Below, piece by piece: positions 15,187 through 23,189 of a stretch of DNA of 64,000 bases (its first letter is position 1; each line of letters opens with the position of its first letter). Under the pieces are notes generated by a model. That model made no database searches and was not told the origin of the DNA. It was given only the letters and a program-made list of their open reading frames with translations. Origin of the DNA: Rhodococcus jostii NBRC 16295 (lineage in GTDB: Bacteria; Actinomycetota; Actinomycetes; Mycobacteriales; Mycobacteriaceae); the NCBI RefSeq assembly GCF_001894825.1, contig NZ_BCWY01000001.1, positions 1 through 64,000 on the forward strand, given 5' to 3'. The position numbers and the translations under genes were made by a program.

Positions 15187-15852
15187 ATGGCCATGATGTC
15201 TGATCTTGCGGTCAATCTGTTGGACACGTTCCCCGGCCGCATGTTGATCGATTGGTGGGGTGAGTGGCGCGCATTGCACCCGGAGTTCTTCTCCGCTGGT
15301 CAGTACGCCGACTCGATCGACACCGAGGATTACTCGGGCCGCGTGGCGATGGTCCTTCACATGTATCTGTACGGCGGCGACTTCAAGGCCGTCATCGACC
15401 TCGACACCTCCGACCTCGAAGTCGTGGAGATGAGTGAGGCCGTCGCGGCCGCACTGTGCTCACCGAGCCGCGAAACTCTGCTCTCCCCACAAAGTCATCA
15501 CGGCAACCTCACCGAGTTCCGCACACTCGGCGTCGCTAACCGCCACCGACCCAGCGCTTTACCGGACGGCGCCATACAAAACTGTTCATTCGAGGTCACC
15601 CTCGATCTACTCGTCGTCGACTCGTGTCAACCGGTCGCCGGTCTCAGCAGTGGCGTGGGACCTGCAAGAATCCGGCGACTTCTTCCGCCAGGAGTGCACA
15701 CCGCTCAGCCTGCTCGCCCACGACGGCCGCGCGGATCTTCTCCGGTCGGTACGGCGGGTCTCCCACAGTGCCTGTCGGTGGGTGGGTGTCAGGGGCTCGG
15801 TGTCTGTTCGAGGAGAGCGGGGTGCCCGCCTTCTCCGGCGGGTATCGGGTAG
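15187..15852 (+). CDS. hypothetical protein, 3' part doubtful
   Basis: The frame opens with ATG at 15187 (others at 15193 and 15196). Residues 1-95 are well composed, with LLDTFPGRMLIDWWGEWRALHPEFFSAGQY and SGRVAMVLHMYLYGGDFKAVIDLDTSDLE. No family is recognised. After about residue 100 the sequence degenerates into Arg/Pro/Ser-rich text and finally overlaps the end of the convergent lipoprotein gene. The real gene has therefore probably lost its natural 3' end, or the true product is shorter than the 221 codons shown. Confidence 0.4.
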   Translation: MAMMSDLAVNLLDTFPGRMLIDWWGEWRALHPEFFSAGQYADSIDTEDYSGRVAMVLHMYLYGGDFKAVIDLDTSDLEVVEMSEAVAAALCSPSRETLLSPQSHHGNLTEFRTLGVANRHRPSALPDGAIQNCSFEVTLDLLVVDSCQPVAGLSSGVGPARIRRLLPPGVHTAQPARPRRPRGSSPVGTAGLPQCLSVGGCQGLGVCSRRAGCPPSPAGIG

Positions 15853-16832
15853 TAGGTGTGGTGTGTGTTCGGGTCGAGCACCACGACGTGTGCGCCGTCG
15901 GCGAGGTGTCCGGCTCCGAGTTCGGTGAGGTGTCCGCCCTGGTGGTCGAGGACTGTGACGGTGCCGCTTTCGGAGGCGACGTAAAGGCGTTGCGCGCCTT
16001 GATCGTAGGCGAGGACATCGGGGTGTTTGCCGACGCCGGTGGTGCCAGTAACCTGCCAACTGTCGAGGTCGACGGTGAGCAGGGTGGCGTTGTCCTCGCA
16101 GGCGACGAACGCGAGCCGCGCCGGTGGGTCGAGGGCGAGGCCGTGGCCGCCTCGGCAGCCGGGCAACGGGAGCCGGCGGGTGACGGTCAGAGTCTGTGGG
16201 TCGATGGCGGCGAGATCGCCCTTCCCTTGCACGGCGACCAGCATCTGGTCGGCGATCGGGTCGTAGGCGACGTTGCCGACGTCGCCGCCGAGGTTCACGG
16301 TGCCGCGTACCTGGGCGGTGACGGCGTCGATGACCGTTTCGGTGCCGCCGGATTCGTTGGTGGTCCACACCGTCCCGCGTTTCGGGTCGTAGGCGATCCC
16401 GTCCGGATAGTCACCGGTGGGGGCCTGCCCGAGCACGGCGGCGGTGTCTTCGTCGAGAATGACCAGGCGGTTGTCGCCGGTGGCGGTGACGTAGACCCGG
16501 CGCAGCTCGGGGACGACGAGGACGCCGTGCGCCTGGGACAGGTTCGGGATCGTCCGGACGACCTGCTGGGTGTGGGTGTCGACTTCGATGACCTCGTCGG
16601 CGCCGAGGTGTGCAATGAACAGCAGTCCCCGATCGGGGTCGAGACTTGCGTAGTCGAAGCGTGAATTGTCGCCGGGGAGGGCGATTTCCGCGACCGGGTG
16701 CAGCGGCAGCGGGCTACTGTCCGGCGACGATGGCGCGGAGGAACAGGCGCCGACGAGGATCGATGCCATGACGAGTGCGGGCAGCAGCCGGGCTGGTCTC
16801 GGGCTGTGCCGGTCGCCGGTGCGGGTGTTCAT
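15789..16832 (-). CDS. YncE-like beta-propeller lipoprotein
   Basis: A 347-residue exported protein. Basic N-terminus, hydrophobic stretch and lipobox LVGAC (Cys near residue 30) indicate a lipoprotein. The rest is a seven-bladed beta-propeller of the YncE/40-residue repeat type, with recurring VIDAVTAQVRGTVNLGG, VAYDPIADQMLVAVQG and LAYDQGAQRLYVASE blocks. Such proteins bind ligands on the cell surface; the ligand is unknown. It starts at ATG 16832 behind AGGAG, 25 bases after the LppY/LpqO-type gene, so both are likely one transcript divergent from the chromate genes. A role in chromate or metal binding is inferred from that context. Confidence 0.85.
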   Translation of the reverse strand: MNTRTGDRHSPRPARLLPALVMASILVGACSSAPSSPDSSPLPLHPVAEIALPGDNSRFDYASLDPDRGLLFIAHLGADEVIEVDTHTQQVVRTIPNLSQAHGVLVVPELRRVYVTATGDNRLVILDEDTAAVLGQAPTGDYPDGIAYDPKRGTVWTTNESGGTETVIDAVTAQVRGTVNLGGDVGNVAYDPIADQMLVAVQGKGDLAAIDPQTLTVTRRLPLPGCRGGHGLALDPPARLAFVACEDNATLLTVDLDSWQVTGTTGVGKHPDVLAYDQGAQRLYVASESGTVTVLDHQGGHLTELGAGHLADGAHVVVLDPNTHHTYYPIPAGEGGHPALLEQTPSP

Positions 16833-16857
16833 CCGGCTCCTGTCTGCTTCTGGATGG

Positions 16858-17835
16858 TCAGGTTCCGGGCGTGACGTGGGTGGCCGAGATCGCCTCGCGC
16901 ATCGTGGTGGCCAGGGGGACGCTGTCGCCGACGGACCAGAAGTGCAGGTAGAACAGGCGGGGCTGTTCGTCGAGGGTGTGGTTGTGGACCTCGACGACGT
17001 CGATGCCGCCGCTGCGCAGGGCGTCGATCACGTCTTGGATCTCGTTGCCGGTCATGACGATGTCGCCGTTGATCGCGGCCCGGCCGCCGCCGAGGGGTTG
17101 GAAGTTGACGCCGGTGGTGACCCCGAAGGTGGGCGGTAGCACATGCCCGTTTTCCTCGATGGGGTCCTGGCGGGCGATGGTGAATTTGTAGATGCCGCCG
17201 TCCGCGGTGCCGTGGCGGCCGAGGGCGGTGTCGATGGCGGCGGTGTCCAGGTCGATCGGTGGTTGCTGGGCCGGGGGCGCCGCCGGCGGGGCGATGGCGG
17301 TGGCGTCGAGTGCGGCCCGGATCCCCTGGGCGAGGCCGGCCGGGTCGCCCATCGCCATCACGTGGGTCCACCACACCGGTGGGGTCTGTTCGAGCAGGTG
17401 TTTGTGGATCGCGGTTTGGGCGATGCCGTGGGCCTGGAGCGCGTCGGTGACCTTGGGTAGTTCGTCCTCGGTGACGACGAGGTCGCCCATCACCAGGGTG
17501 TCGTCGTCGTAGCGGGCGAAGGCGGCGTAGCCACCGAGGGACAGGCCCGGCTTGATGGGAACGCCGCGGGAGATCACGTTCAGATCCGTGCGCGGCAGTG
17601 AGACCCGGTAGACGGTGCCGTCGTCGCCGAGCTTGCCGGTGCGGCCGAGGGCATCGGTGACCGGGGCCCAGTCCGCGTCGGTGGTCTGAGCCGGCGCCTG
17701 CCCGGATCCTTGCTGCGCCGAGGTCGGGCCGCTGGTCGTGGAGGTGCTGGTGTTCCCGCAGCCGGCCACCGCGAGGACCAGTGTCGTGGCCATGAGCAGG
17801 GACCGAAATGGTGTGACCTGCCGATTGTGATGCAT
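16858..17835 (-). CDS. LppY/LpqO-type DUF1259 lipoprotein (ChrL-like)
   Basis: A 325-residue lipoprotein with lipobox LAVAGC near residue 28 and two DUF1259 repeats (~60-180 and ~205-325). The repeats share VYRVSLPRTDLNV / IYKFTIARQDPIEENG, GGYAAFARYDDDTLVMGDLVVTEDEL / GGGRAAINGDIVMTGNEIQDV, and HKHLLEQTPPVWWTHVMAMGDP / HNHTLDEQPRLFYLHFWSVGDS. A lipoprotein of this type (ChrL) is part of the chromate resistance cluster described in Arthrobacter sp. FB24, which also has split chrB genes. That supports membership in the chromate module. The ATG at 17835 has GAAGAGG upstream. The exact role is unknown. Confidence 0.88.
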   Translation of the reverse strand: MHHNRQVTPFRSLLMATTLVLAVAGCGNTSTSTTSGPTSAQQGSGQAPAQTTDADWAPVTDALGRTGKLGDDGTVYRVSLPRTDLNVISRGVPIKPGLSLGGYAAFARYDDDTLVMGDLVVTEDELPKVTDALQAHGIAQTAIHKHLLEQTPPVWWTHVMAMGDPAGLAQGIRAALDATAIAPPAAPPAQQPPIDLDTAAIDTALGRHGTADGGIYKFTIARQDPIEENGHVLPPTFGVTTGVNFQPLGGGRAAINGDIVMTGNEIQDVIDALRSGGIDVVEVHNHTLDEQPRLFYLHFWSVGDSVPLATTMREAISATHVTPGT

Positions 17836-17888
17836 CCGTGCACCTCTTCGTCGTCTCGACGGCCTCCCCAACGACGGCCTCCTTCACG

Positions 17889-17984
17889 GTAACCACGGTT
17901 ACAGTACGGTGTCCAGGGTCGATGCCCCGGGCAATCGGCGGCAGGTGCGATTGCCGGTGGACATCCAATTGAAACCGTGGTTAC
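17889..17984. promoter_or_regulatory. paired operators between lipoprotein and chrB genes
   Basis: Two related dyads lie in the divergent spacer. GTAACCACGGTTAC (17889-17902) has perfect 6-bp arms around two bases. GAAACCGTGGTTAC (17971-17984) has one arm mismatch and sits 9 bases before the chrB start. Their placement, one near each transcription unit, suggests one regulator controls both directions, probably ChrB itself. Confidence 0.6.
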
Positions 17985-17993
17985 ATCACCGGT

Positions 17994-18515
17994 GTGGAAC
18001 CAGAACCGACGGATCAGCGTCCCGACGAGTGGGTGATGCTGGTGTATCGCATCCCCCGCGAGCCCTCGACGCCGCGGATCGCGGTGTGGCGCAAGCTCCG
18101 CAAATACGGTGTCTTCCAGCTCGCGGACGGTGTCGTGGTGCTGCCCGCCTCCGCCCGCACCCGCGAGCAGTTCGACTGGGTCGCCGAGGAAGTCGTCGAG
18201 GCGGGCGGGCAGGCGGAGGTGTGGACCGCCGCCCCCACCACCCAGGAACAGCGGGACCGGATGCGGACGAAACTGTCAGAGGATCGGGGCACCGAGTACG
18301 ACGAGCTCACCGACGCCGCCGAGGCCGCCCGATCCCTGCCCGATCCCGCCGGACGAGCCAAGAAGCTCACCCAACTGCGCCGCCGCCTGCGGGAGATCGA
18401 CAAGCGCACCTTCTTCCCCACCGCACAGCGTGACAGCGCGGAGGCGGCGCTCCGCGAGTTAGCCGCCGGCCGGCCCGACGCGGCGCCGGAGCGAGCGCGA
18501 ACGGAGGCACGATAA
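17994..18515 (+). CDS. chrB: chromate resistance protein ChrB, N-terminal-domain protein
   Basis: A 173-residue protein corresponding to the N-terminal, regulator-like half of ChrB. Hallmarks are WVMLVYRIPREPSTPRIAVWRKLRKYG, then VVVLPASARTREQFDWVAEEVVEAGG and a helical, acidic second half. In other bacteria ChrB senses chromate and controls chrA expression; here the domain is a separate gene, as reported for some actinobacteria. It starts at GTG 17994, directly after an operator-like dyad, and abuts the ChrB C-terminal-domain gene with no gap (stop 18513-18515, ATG 18516). Autoregulation through the 17889/17971 dyads is inferred. Confidence 0.85.
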   Translation: MEPEPTDQRPDEWVMLVYRIPREPSTPRIAVWRKLRKYGVFQLADGVVVLPASARTREQFDWVAEEVVEAGGQAEVWTAAPTTQEQRDRMRTKLSEDRGTEYDELTDAAEAARSLPDPAGRAKKLTQLRRRLREIDKRTFFPTAQRDSAEAALRELAAGRPDAAPERARTEAR

Positions 18516-18947
18516 ATGAAATGGGCCACCCGAGCCGGCATCCACATCGACCGCGCCGCCTGCGCCTGGTTGATCCGCCGCAACATCGACCCGGACGCGC
18601 AGTTCTTGTGGGTCACCGACCCCGCCGACGTCCCTGGCGATACGACCGCGTTCGACATGCGCGGGGTCGAACTCTCGCACCATCACGGGGATTGCAGCTT
18701 CGAGACGATCCTGCGCCGCTACGAGATCACCGACCCGGTGTTGTGGGTGATCGCCGAGATCGTGCACGAGGCCGACATCGACGACGCGAAGTTTGACGCC
18801 CCGGAGGCACCGGGTCTGGATTCGGTGCTGCGTGGGCTGTCCCTGACCTGTACCGACGATGACACTCTCGCCGTGGCGACCCGGATCTTCGACGGGTTGT
18901 ACGAGTTTCATCGCCAACGTGTCCTGTCCGGCCGCGAGCCGTCCTGA
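18516..18947 (+). CDS. chrB: ChrB C-terminal-domain protein
   Basis: A 143-residue protein equal to the C-terminal domain of ChrB (chromate resistance exported-protein family). It has KWATRAGIHIDRAACAWLIRRNIDPDAQFLWV, then FDMRGVELSHHHGDCSFETIL, and the acidic IVHEADIDDAKFD. The His/Cys/Glu-rich centre could bind metal. It starts immediately at the stop of the N-terminal-domain gene, so the two together make up a split ChrB. The chrA gene follows 58 bases later. The biochemical role of this half is not settled. Confidence 0.85.
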   Translation: MKWATRAGIHIDRAACAWLIRRNIDPDAQFLWVTDPADVPGDTTAFDMRGVELSHHHGDCSFETILRRYEITDPVLWVIAEIVHEADIDDAKFDAPEAPGLDSVLRGLSLTCTDDDTLAVATRIFDGLYEFHRQRVLSGREPS

Positions 18948-19005
18948 CCCCGGGTGCGGCCCGCTCATGCTGCCGCACTGTGACTTTCATGTTTCGGAGA
19001 CCGAC

Positions 19006-20409
19006 GTGAGCAGTAACGAACCTTCCACCCGCGCCACACCGACCAGCCGGTCCCGGCGCCGCGATCTGATCCCGCTCCGCGAGGCGACCTGGGCGTGGTT
19101 CCTGATCTCCCTGCAGACCTTCGGCGGGCCGGCCGGGCAGATCGCGGTCATGCAGCGCACTCTCGTCGACGAGAAACGCTGGATCGGGCAGAAACGGTTC
19201 CTGCACGCCCTGAACTACTGCATGTTGCTGCCCGGGCCGGAGGCTCAGCAGCTCGCCATCTACACCGGCTGGCTGCTCAACGGCACCCTCGGCGGACTTA
19301 TCGCGGGTGTGCTGTTCGTGCTGCCGGGCATGCTCGCGATGCTCGGCCTGGCGGCGATCTACGTCGCCTTCGGCGCCACCACCATCGTGCTAGCCATCTT
19401 CGCCGGCATCGCCCCCGCCGTGCTGGCCGTGGTGGTCCAGGCCGTCACCCGGGTGTCCAAGCGCGCCCTCACCCGCCCCGCGCACGTGGTGATCGCGGTC
19501 TGCGCCTTCCTTGCCCTGGCCCTGTTCGCGGTCCCGTTCCCGATCGTCATCCTCGTGGCCGGGTTCGCCGGCTGGCTGATCGGCCGCCGCGGCGTCGTCG
19601 AAACCAGCAAAAAAAAGGCCCCGGAAGACGGCGAGGAGGCGCCGCCGCTGATCGCCGACGATGCCCTGCATGCCGACGCCCCCAGTCTGCGACGCGCGGT
19701 GCTCGTCCTCGGTGTCGGCGTGGTCGCCTGGGCGATCCCGATGGTCGCCGTGGTGGTGTTCACCGGCCGGCACAGCGTGTTCACCGAGCAGGGCCTGTTC
19801 TTCTCCGGCACTGCACTGGTCACCTTCGGCGGCGCCTACGCCGTCCTCGCCTATGTGGCGCAGAAGGCGGTGGAAACCTACGGCTGGCTCACCCCAGGTG
19901 AGATGGTCCGCGGCCTCGGCCTGGCCGAGACCACCCCGGGTCCGCTGATCATGGTGGTGCAGTTCGTCGCGTTCCTCGGCGCCTACCGCAACCCGGGTGA
20001 TCTCGACCCGTGGGTCGCCGCCACCCTCGGCGCGCTGTTGACCACGTGGGTGACGTTCGTGCCGTGCTTCGTGTTCATCTTCCTCGGCGCCCCCTACGTC
20101 GAGCGGCTCCGCAACAACCAACATCTGACGTCCGCATTGAATGGCATCACCGCGGCCGTCGTCGGCGTCATCGCGAACCTGGCCCTGTATTTCGCGCTCC
20201 ACACCCTGTTCGCGGACGCCGCGCTTCTGCATTGGGGTCCGCTACATCTACTGGTCCCGGACATCACCTCGTTCCGGCCCCTCGCGCTCGTGATCGGGGT
20301 GCTGGCCGGGGTGATGATCTACCGGCTGCGTTGGTCGGTGCTGCGCACTCTCGGGGTGTGCGCGCTGCTTGGGCTCGCCGCCGGCCTGGCCGGGCTCCCT
20401 GTTACCTGA
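19006..20409 (+). CDS. chrA: chromate transporter ChrA
   Basis: A 467-residue membrane transporter of the long CHR family, which exports chromate using the proton gradient. The two homologous halves are visible: the first has LQTFGGPAGQIAVMQ and LNYCMLLPGPEAQQLAIYTGW; the second has ALVTFGGAYAVLAYVAQ and GLAETTPGPLIMVVQFVAF. About ten membrane segments are separated by a charged cytoplasmic loop (ETSKKKAPEDGEE) near residue 205. The GTG at 19006 has GGAG eight bases upstream; an ATG at 18967 would add 13 residues. It follows both chrB genes on the same strand. Confidence 0.93.
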   Translation: MSSNEPSTRATPTSRSRRRDLIPLREATWAWFLISLQTFGGPAGQIAVMQRTLVDEKRWIGQKRFLHALNYCMLLPGPEAQQLAIYTGWLLNGTLGGLIAGVLFVLPGMLAMLGLAAIYVAFGATTIVLAIFAGIAPAVLAVVVQAVTRVSKRALTRPAHVVIAVCAFLALALFAVPFPIVILVAGFAGWLIGRRGVVETSKKKAPEDGEEAPPLIADDALHADAPSLRRAVLVLGVGVVAWAIPMVAVVVFTGRHSVFTEQGLFFSGTALVTFGGAYAVLAYVAQKAVETYGWLTPGEMVRGLGLAETTPGPLIMVVQFVAFLGAYRNPGDLDPWVAATLGALLTTWVTFVPCFVFIFLGAPYVERLRNNQHLTSALNGITAAVVGVIANLALYFALHTLFADAALLHWGPLHLLVPDITSFRPLALVIGVLAGVMIYRLRWSVLRTLGVCALLGLAAGLAGLPVT

Positions 20410-20454
20410 CCACATCCACCGCGCATCCACATCGATGAGAATGGAGGAACTTCG

Positions 20455-20667
20455 ATGACCCCTACCGCCGCCGGCCTTGCACTGGTAGCCGCCGAACACA
20501 GTGAGGAGGGCCAACTCCCGGTCTGGCTCACCCTCGCCGTCATCGCCCTGATCCTGCTCGGCGGGTACGCCGCCACCCGCACCGTCGGATCGGACCGGCG
20601 GGGCAGTGCCCGAGCGCCGCGACCGGAGTCACTCGGCCACCCCCTCGATCGCATCGACCCGGTCTGA
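20455..20667 (+). CDS. small single-span membrane protein
   Basis: A 70-residue protein: short N-terminal segment, one membrane span (~22-41, LPVWLTLAVIALILLGGYAA) and a basic tail (RTVGSDRRGSARAPRPESLGHP). The ATG at 20455 has GGAGG about 8 bases upstream. It lies 45 bases after chrA and before a DUF305 gene, so it may be cotranscribed with the metal genes. I recognise no family. Confidence 0.65.
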   Translation: MTPTAAGLALVAAEHSEEGQLPVWLTLAVIALILLGGYAATRTVGSDRRGSARAPRPESLGHPLDRIDPV

Positions 20668-20789
20668 CGACCGAACACCGTCGGCCGAGGACCGCACCCC
20701 GGTGGTCATCGCCGTGGTCGTGGTCGGCGGTTACGCTGCAGGACGCCGCGCACACCCCGATCGCCCGGAGACAGGACACGTACACCCGC

Positions 20790-21518
20790 ATGACCGGCGA
20801 GATCCGTTCGGACACATTCCCTGACACCGCCAGCACCGGCGCGAGGAACCGCCCGCCGCGCCGCCGCAGCGCCCTGCTGGTGGTCGGGGCGGCGGCCGCG
20901 CTGATCGCCGGCGGCATCGCGGGGGTCATGGTCCCTTCGCCGACTCCGGCCGCGACACCGGTGGCGGCCCCGGCCGCGGACTCGGTCGAGACCGGGTTCC
21001 TGCAGGACATGATCGTCCACCACGAGCAGGCCGTGCGGATGGCCGGTGTGGCCACCCGATCGTCCGCGGACCCGGCGATCCGGAGCTTCGCCTACGACAT
21101 CCTCACCGGCCAGGGCGCCCAGATCGGTCGGATGCAGGCCTGGCTCGACCTCTGGGACCGCTCCCGCACGCCCACCCGCGACTACATGGCCTGGATGACG
21201 GCCGGCGGCGGACACCACGACACGACCGCCATGGCCGATGGTCACGGCGGGTCGACCGGCATGCCCGGGATGGCCACCGAACAAGAGTTGACGGCGCTGG
21301 ACGCGGCATCCGGGCCGGAGCTGGACGTGATGTTCGTGCGGCTGATGCTGCGCCATCACCAGGGCGGCGCCGACATGCTCGCCTACGCCGCCGACCGCGC
21401 CGGGTCACCGCTGGTGGCCCAGTTCGCCGAATCGATGCTGCTGCTGCAGGACCACGAGTCGCAGGTGATGCGGGCCCTGCTGGCCGAGCGCGGCGCCGCC
21501 CCGCTGCCGTTCCCCTGA
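20790..21518 (+). CDS. DUF305 domain protein, membrane-anchored
   Basis: A 242-residue protein with a signal anchor (~27-48, SALLVVGAAAALIAGGIAGVM), a Pro/Ala-rich linker and a DUF305 four-helix domain (~65-240). Both DUF305 His motifs are present: MIVHHEQAVRMA and LRHHQGGADMLAYAA. DUF305 proteins are often found with copper resistance genes and are thought to bind copper outside the membrane. A His/Met-rich insert (GGGHHDTTAMADGHGG, then MPGMA) between them fits that idea. CopC lies two genes downstream. Length is normal for the family. Confidence 0.88.
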   Translation: MTGEIRSDTFPDTASTGARNRPPRRRSALLVVGAAAALIAGGIAGVMVPSPTPAATPVAAPAADSVETGFLQDMIVHHEQAVRMAGVATRSSADPAIRSFAYDILTGQGAQIGRMQAWLDLWDRSRTPTRDYMAWMTAGGGHHDTTAMADGHGGSTGMPGMATEQELTALDAASGPELDVMFVRLMLRHHQGGADMLAYAADRAGSPLVAQFAESMLLLQDHESQVMRALLAERGAAPLPFP

Positions 21519-21589
21519 CCACCGCTCCGCCCCAGGCCACGGTCCACACCACTGCCGGCCGGCAGGTGCGGTGTCTCTATCCTGACCTG

Positions 21590-22129
21590 GTGACGAACTC
21601 GGCGCAGGCCTGCGCGGTGCGAGTGCGCGGCGCCGGCGTCGGAGCGGCGACGGCGGCGACCGCGGTCCTCGCGCACGGCTGCGCGGGCGGGCACTGGCCC
21701 AACTCCGCGGAGTGGGTGCTGCTGCTCGGCGTGTGCGCCGGGCTGGGGATGCTGGCCGGGTCGGCGAAGGTGTTCTCCCGCCGCACCGCTCTGCTGGCGA
21801 TGCTGGCCGGCGGGCAGCTGGCCTGCCATGTCGTGTTGTCCCTGTCCACCCTCGAACATCACCACGGCATGGCCGCGGCCCCGATGCTGGCGCTGCACAC
21901 CACCGCGATCGGCGTGTGCGGGGCGCTCATCCCGGCCGCCGAACACGCGGTCCGCCGCGCCGTGGCCTGGGCGGTGCGGGCGGCGGCGATCCTGGTGCGC
22001 CGCCCCGCCCCGATCTCGCCACCGGGTGAACGGGTGCCGATCGTGTGGCTGGCCGCGTGGTCGGCGATGTCGGTGGAGGAGGGCTCACTGTCCCGGCGCG
22101 GGCCGCCGTGGTCGTGGCCGCACCGGTAG
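21590..22129 (+). CDS. polytopic membrane protein in copper-type cluster
   Basis: A 179-residue protein from GTG 21590 with about four hydrophobic segments (~15-28, 38-58, 66-88, 98-118). A His cluster (LSTLEHHHGMAAAPMLALH) lies between spans, placed like metal ligands in copper transport proteins. The C-terminus is amphipathic, ending SLSRRGPPWSWPHR. The exact family is not recognised; proteins like this are common between DUF305 and CopC genes in actinobacteria. It ends 42 bases before copC, so cotranscription is likely. Confidence 0.65.
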   Translation: MTNSAQACAVRVRGAGVGAATAATAVLAHGCAGGHWPNSAEWVLLLGVCAGLGMLAGSAKVFSRRTALLAMLAGGQLACHVVLSLSTLEHHHGMAAAPMLALHTTAIGVCGALIPAAEHAVRRAVAWAVRAAAILVRRPAPISPPGERVPIVWLAAWSAMSVEEGSLSRRGPPWSWPHR

Positions 22130-22171
22130 ACCTCCGACCACGCTCGACACACCCGAAAGACGATCCCACTC

Positions 22172-22735
22172 ATGACATCCTGGCTCTCCCGCGCCGCCCT
22201 GACGGCGGCCGCGGCCCTGACCTGCGCGGCGCTGACCGCGGCACCGGCGATGGCGCACGCAGCGCTGTCGGGCAGCAATCCGGCCGACGGCGCCCAGATC
22301 GACACCGCCCCCGACCAGGTCACCCTGACCTTCAACGAGAACATCCAACCGAGTTTCGTCACCCTGAAGGTGGTCGGCGCCGACGGCACCCAGTGGGGAA
22401 AGTCCGAGCCGGTCGTCACCGGCCGCGACGTGTCCGTCGACCTCGACGGCCTCGGCGACGCCGGCCAGTACACCGTGGCGTTCCGGGTCGTCTCCGACGA
22501 CGGCCACCCGATCGAAGGCACGTATAACTTCCAGCTCACCCAGGCCAGCACCGGCGCCGCGACCACGCCCGGCGCGAGCGGCGGGTCCACGCCCACCGAG
22601 ACCGCCCCAGCCGCAGGGCCGGCCGCCGAAGACTCCGGCGGCTTCCCCGCCTGGGTGCTGATCGCCATCGCAGTGGTGGTCGTCGGCGGTGGTGTGGCGT
22701 TCTTCCTCCGCCCGCAGGGCAAGACCCGCCGCTGA
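22172..22735 (+). CDS. copC: CopC-type copper-binding protein
   Basis: A 187-residue exported protein. The signal peptide ends AMA, leaving mature HAALSGSNPADG, whose N-terminal His is a classic Cu(II) ligand in CopC. The Ig-like CopC domain follows (~29-130) with LTFNENIQPSFVTLKV and the VSDDGHPIEGTYNFQL motif containing a second conserved Asp-His pair. A Thr/Ala/Gly linker and a C-terminal membrane anchor (~152-175) end the protein. No CopD gene is fused or adjacent, so it probably acts as a surface copper chaperone. Convergent with the arsR-type gene, with a shared terminator. Confidence 0.9.
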   Translation: MTSWLSRAALTAAAALTCAALTAAPAMAHAALSGSNPADGAQIDTAPDQVTLTFNENIQPSFVTLKVVGADGTQWGKSEPVVTGRDVSVDLDGLGDAGQYTVAFRVVSDDGHPIEGTYNFQLTQASTGAATTPGASGGSTPTETAPAAGPAAEDSGGFPAWVLIAIAVVVVGGGVAFFLRPQGKTRR

Positions 22736-22747
22736 ACCGACGATGAC

Positions 22748-22782
22748 GCGCCCACCCGGAGGCAAACGTCTCGGGTGGGCGC
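22748..22782. terminator. bidirectional terminator
   Basis: Inverted repeat GCGCCCACCCG (22748-22758) and CGGGTGGGCGC (22772-22782) with a 13-base loop. It lies between the convergent copC and ArsR-family genes and can serve both. Confidence 0.7.
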
Positions 22783-22819
22783 ATCGAGGGGAGCCCCGGC
22801 ATCGGCCGGGGCGGTGGAC

Positions 22820-23185
22820 TTATTCGTGTGGGGGTTCGCCGGTGACGACGTGGTCGGCGTGGTTGATGCCCTCGAGGATCAGCCGGGTCAGGTGGCCGTC
22901 GTGGATGCGGTAGATCACCCGCCGGCCTTCCTTGCGGGTGTCGACCAAACCGGTGAACCGCAGCTTCGCCAGGTGCTGGCTGACCGCGGTGCGGGTGGCG
23001 CCGGTCTGCTCGATCAGGGCGGTCACGTCGGCCTCGCCGCGGGTGAGGAGCCACAGGATGTGCAGCCGGGTGGTGTCGGCGAGCATCCGGAAGGTTTCGG
23101 TGGCGGTGTCGAGGCGCTGCTGATCGGGGGCGACCGGGTGGCTCAGGCTCGCCGCCGCGACGCTCACCTCGCTCATCGGCTCCAT
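22820..23185 (-). CDS. ArsR/SmtB family metal sensor with alpha5 site
   Basis: A 121-residue winged-helix repressor. The recognition helix is ATRTAVSQHLAKLRFTG. The last helix carries D96-x-H98-x10-H109-x2-H112, an exact match to the alpha5 metal site of Zn/Co/Ni sensors such as SmtB and CzrA, and there is no ArsR-type CxC in the DNA-binding helix. It is therefore probably a zinc, cobalt or nickel sensor rather than an arsenic sensor; this follows from family knowledge. The gene follows the MFS exporter by 4 bases on the same strand, so it is the second gene of an autoregulated operon. ATG 23185 has AAGGCGG upstream. Confidence 0.9.
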   Translation of the reverse strand: MEPMSEVSVAAASLSHPVAPDQQRLDTATETFRMLADTTRLHILWLLTRGEADVTALIEQTGATRTAVSQHLAKLRFTGLVDTRKEGRRVIYRIHDGHLTRLILEGINHADHVVTGEPPHE

Positions 23186-23189
23186 CGCA

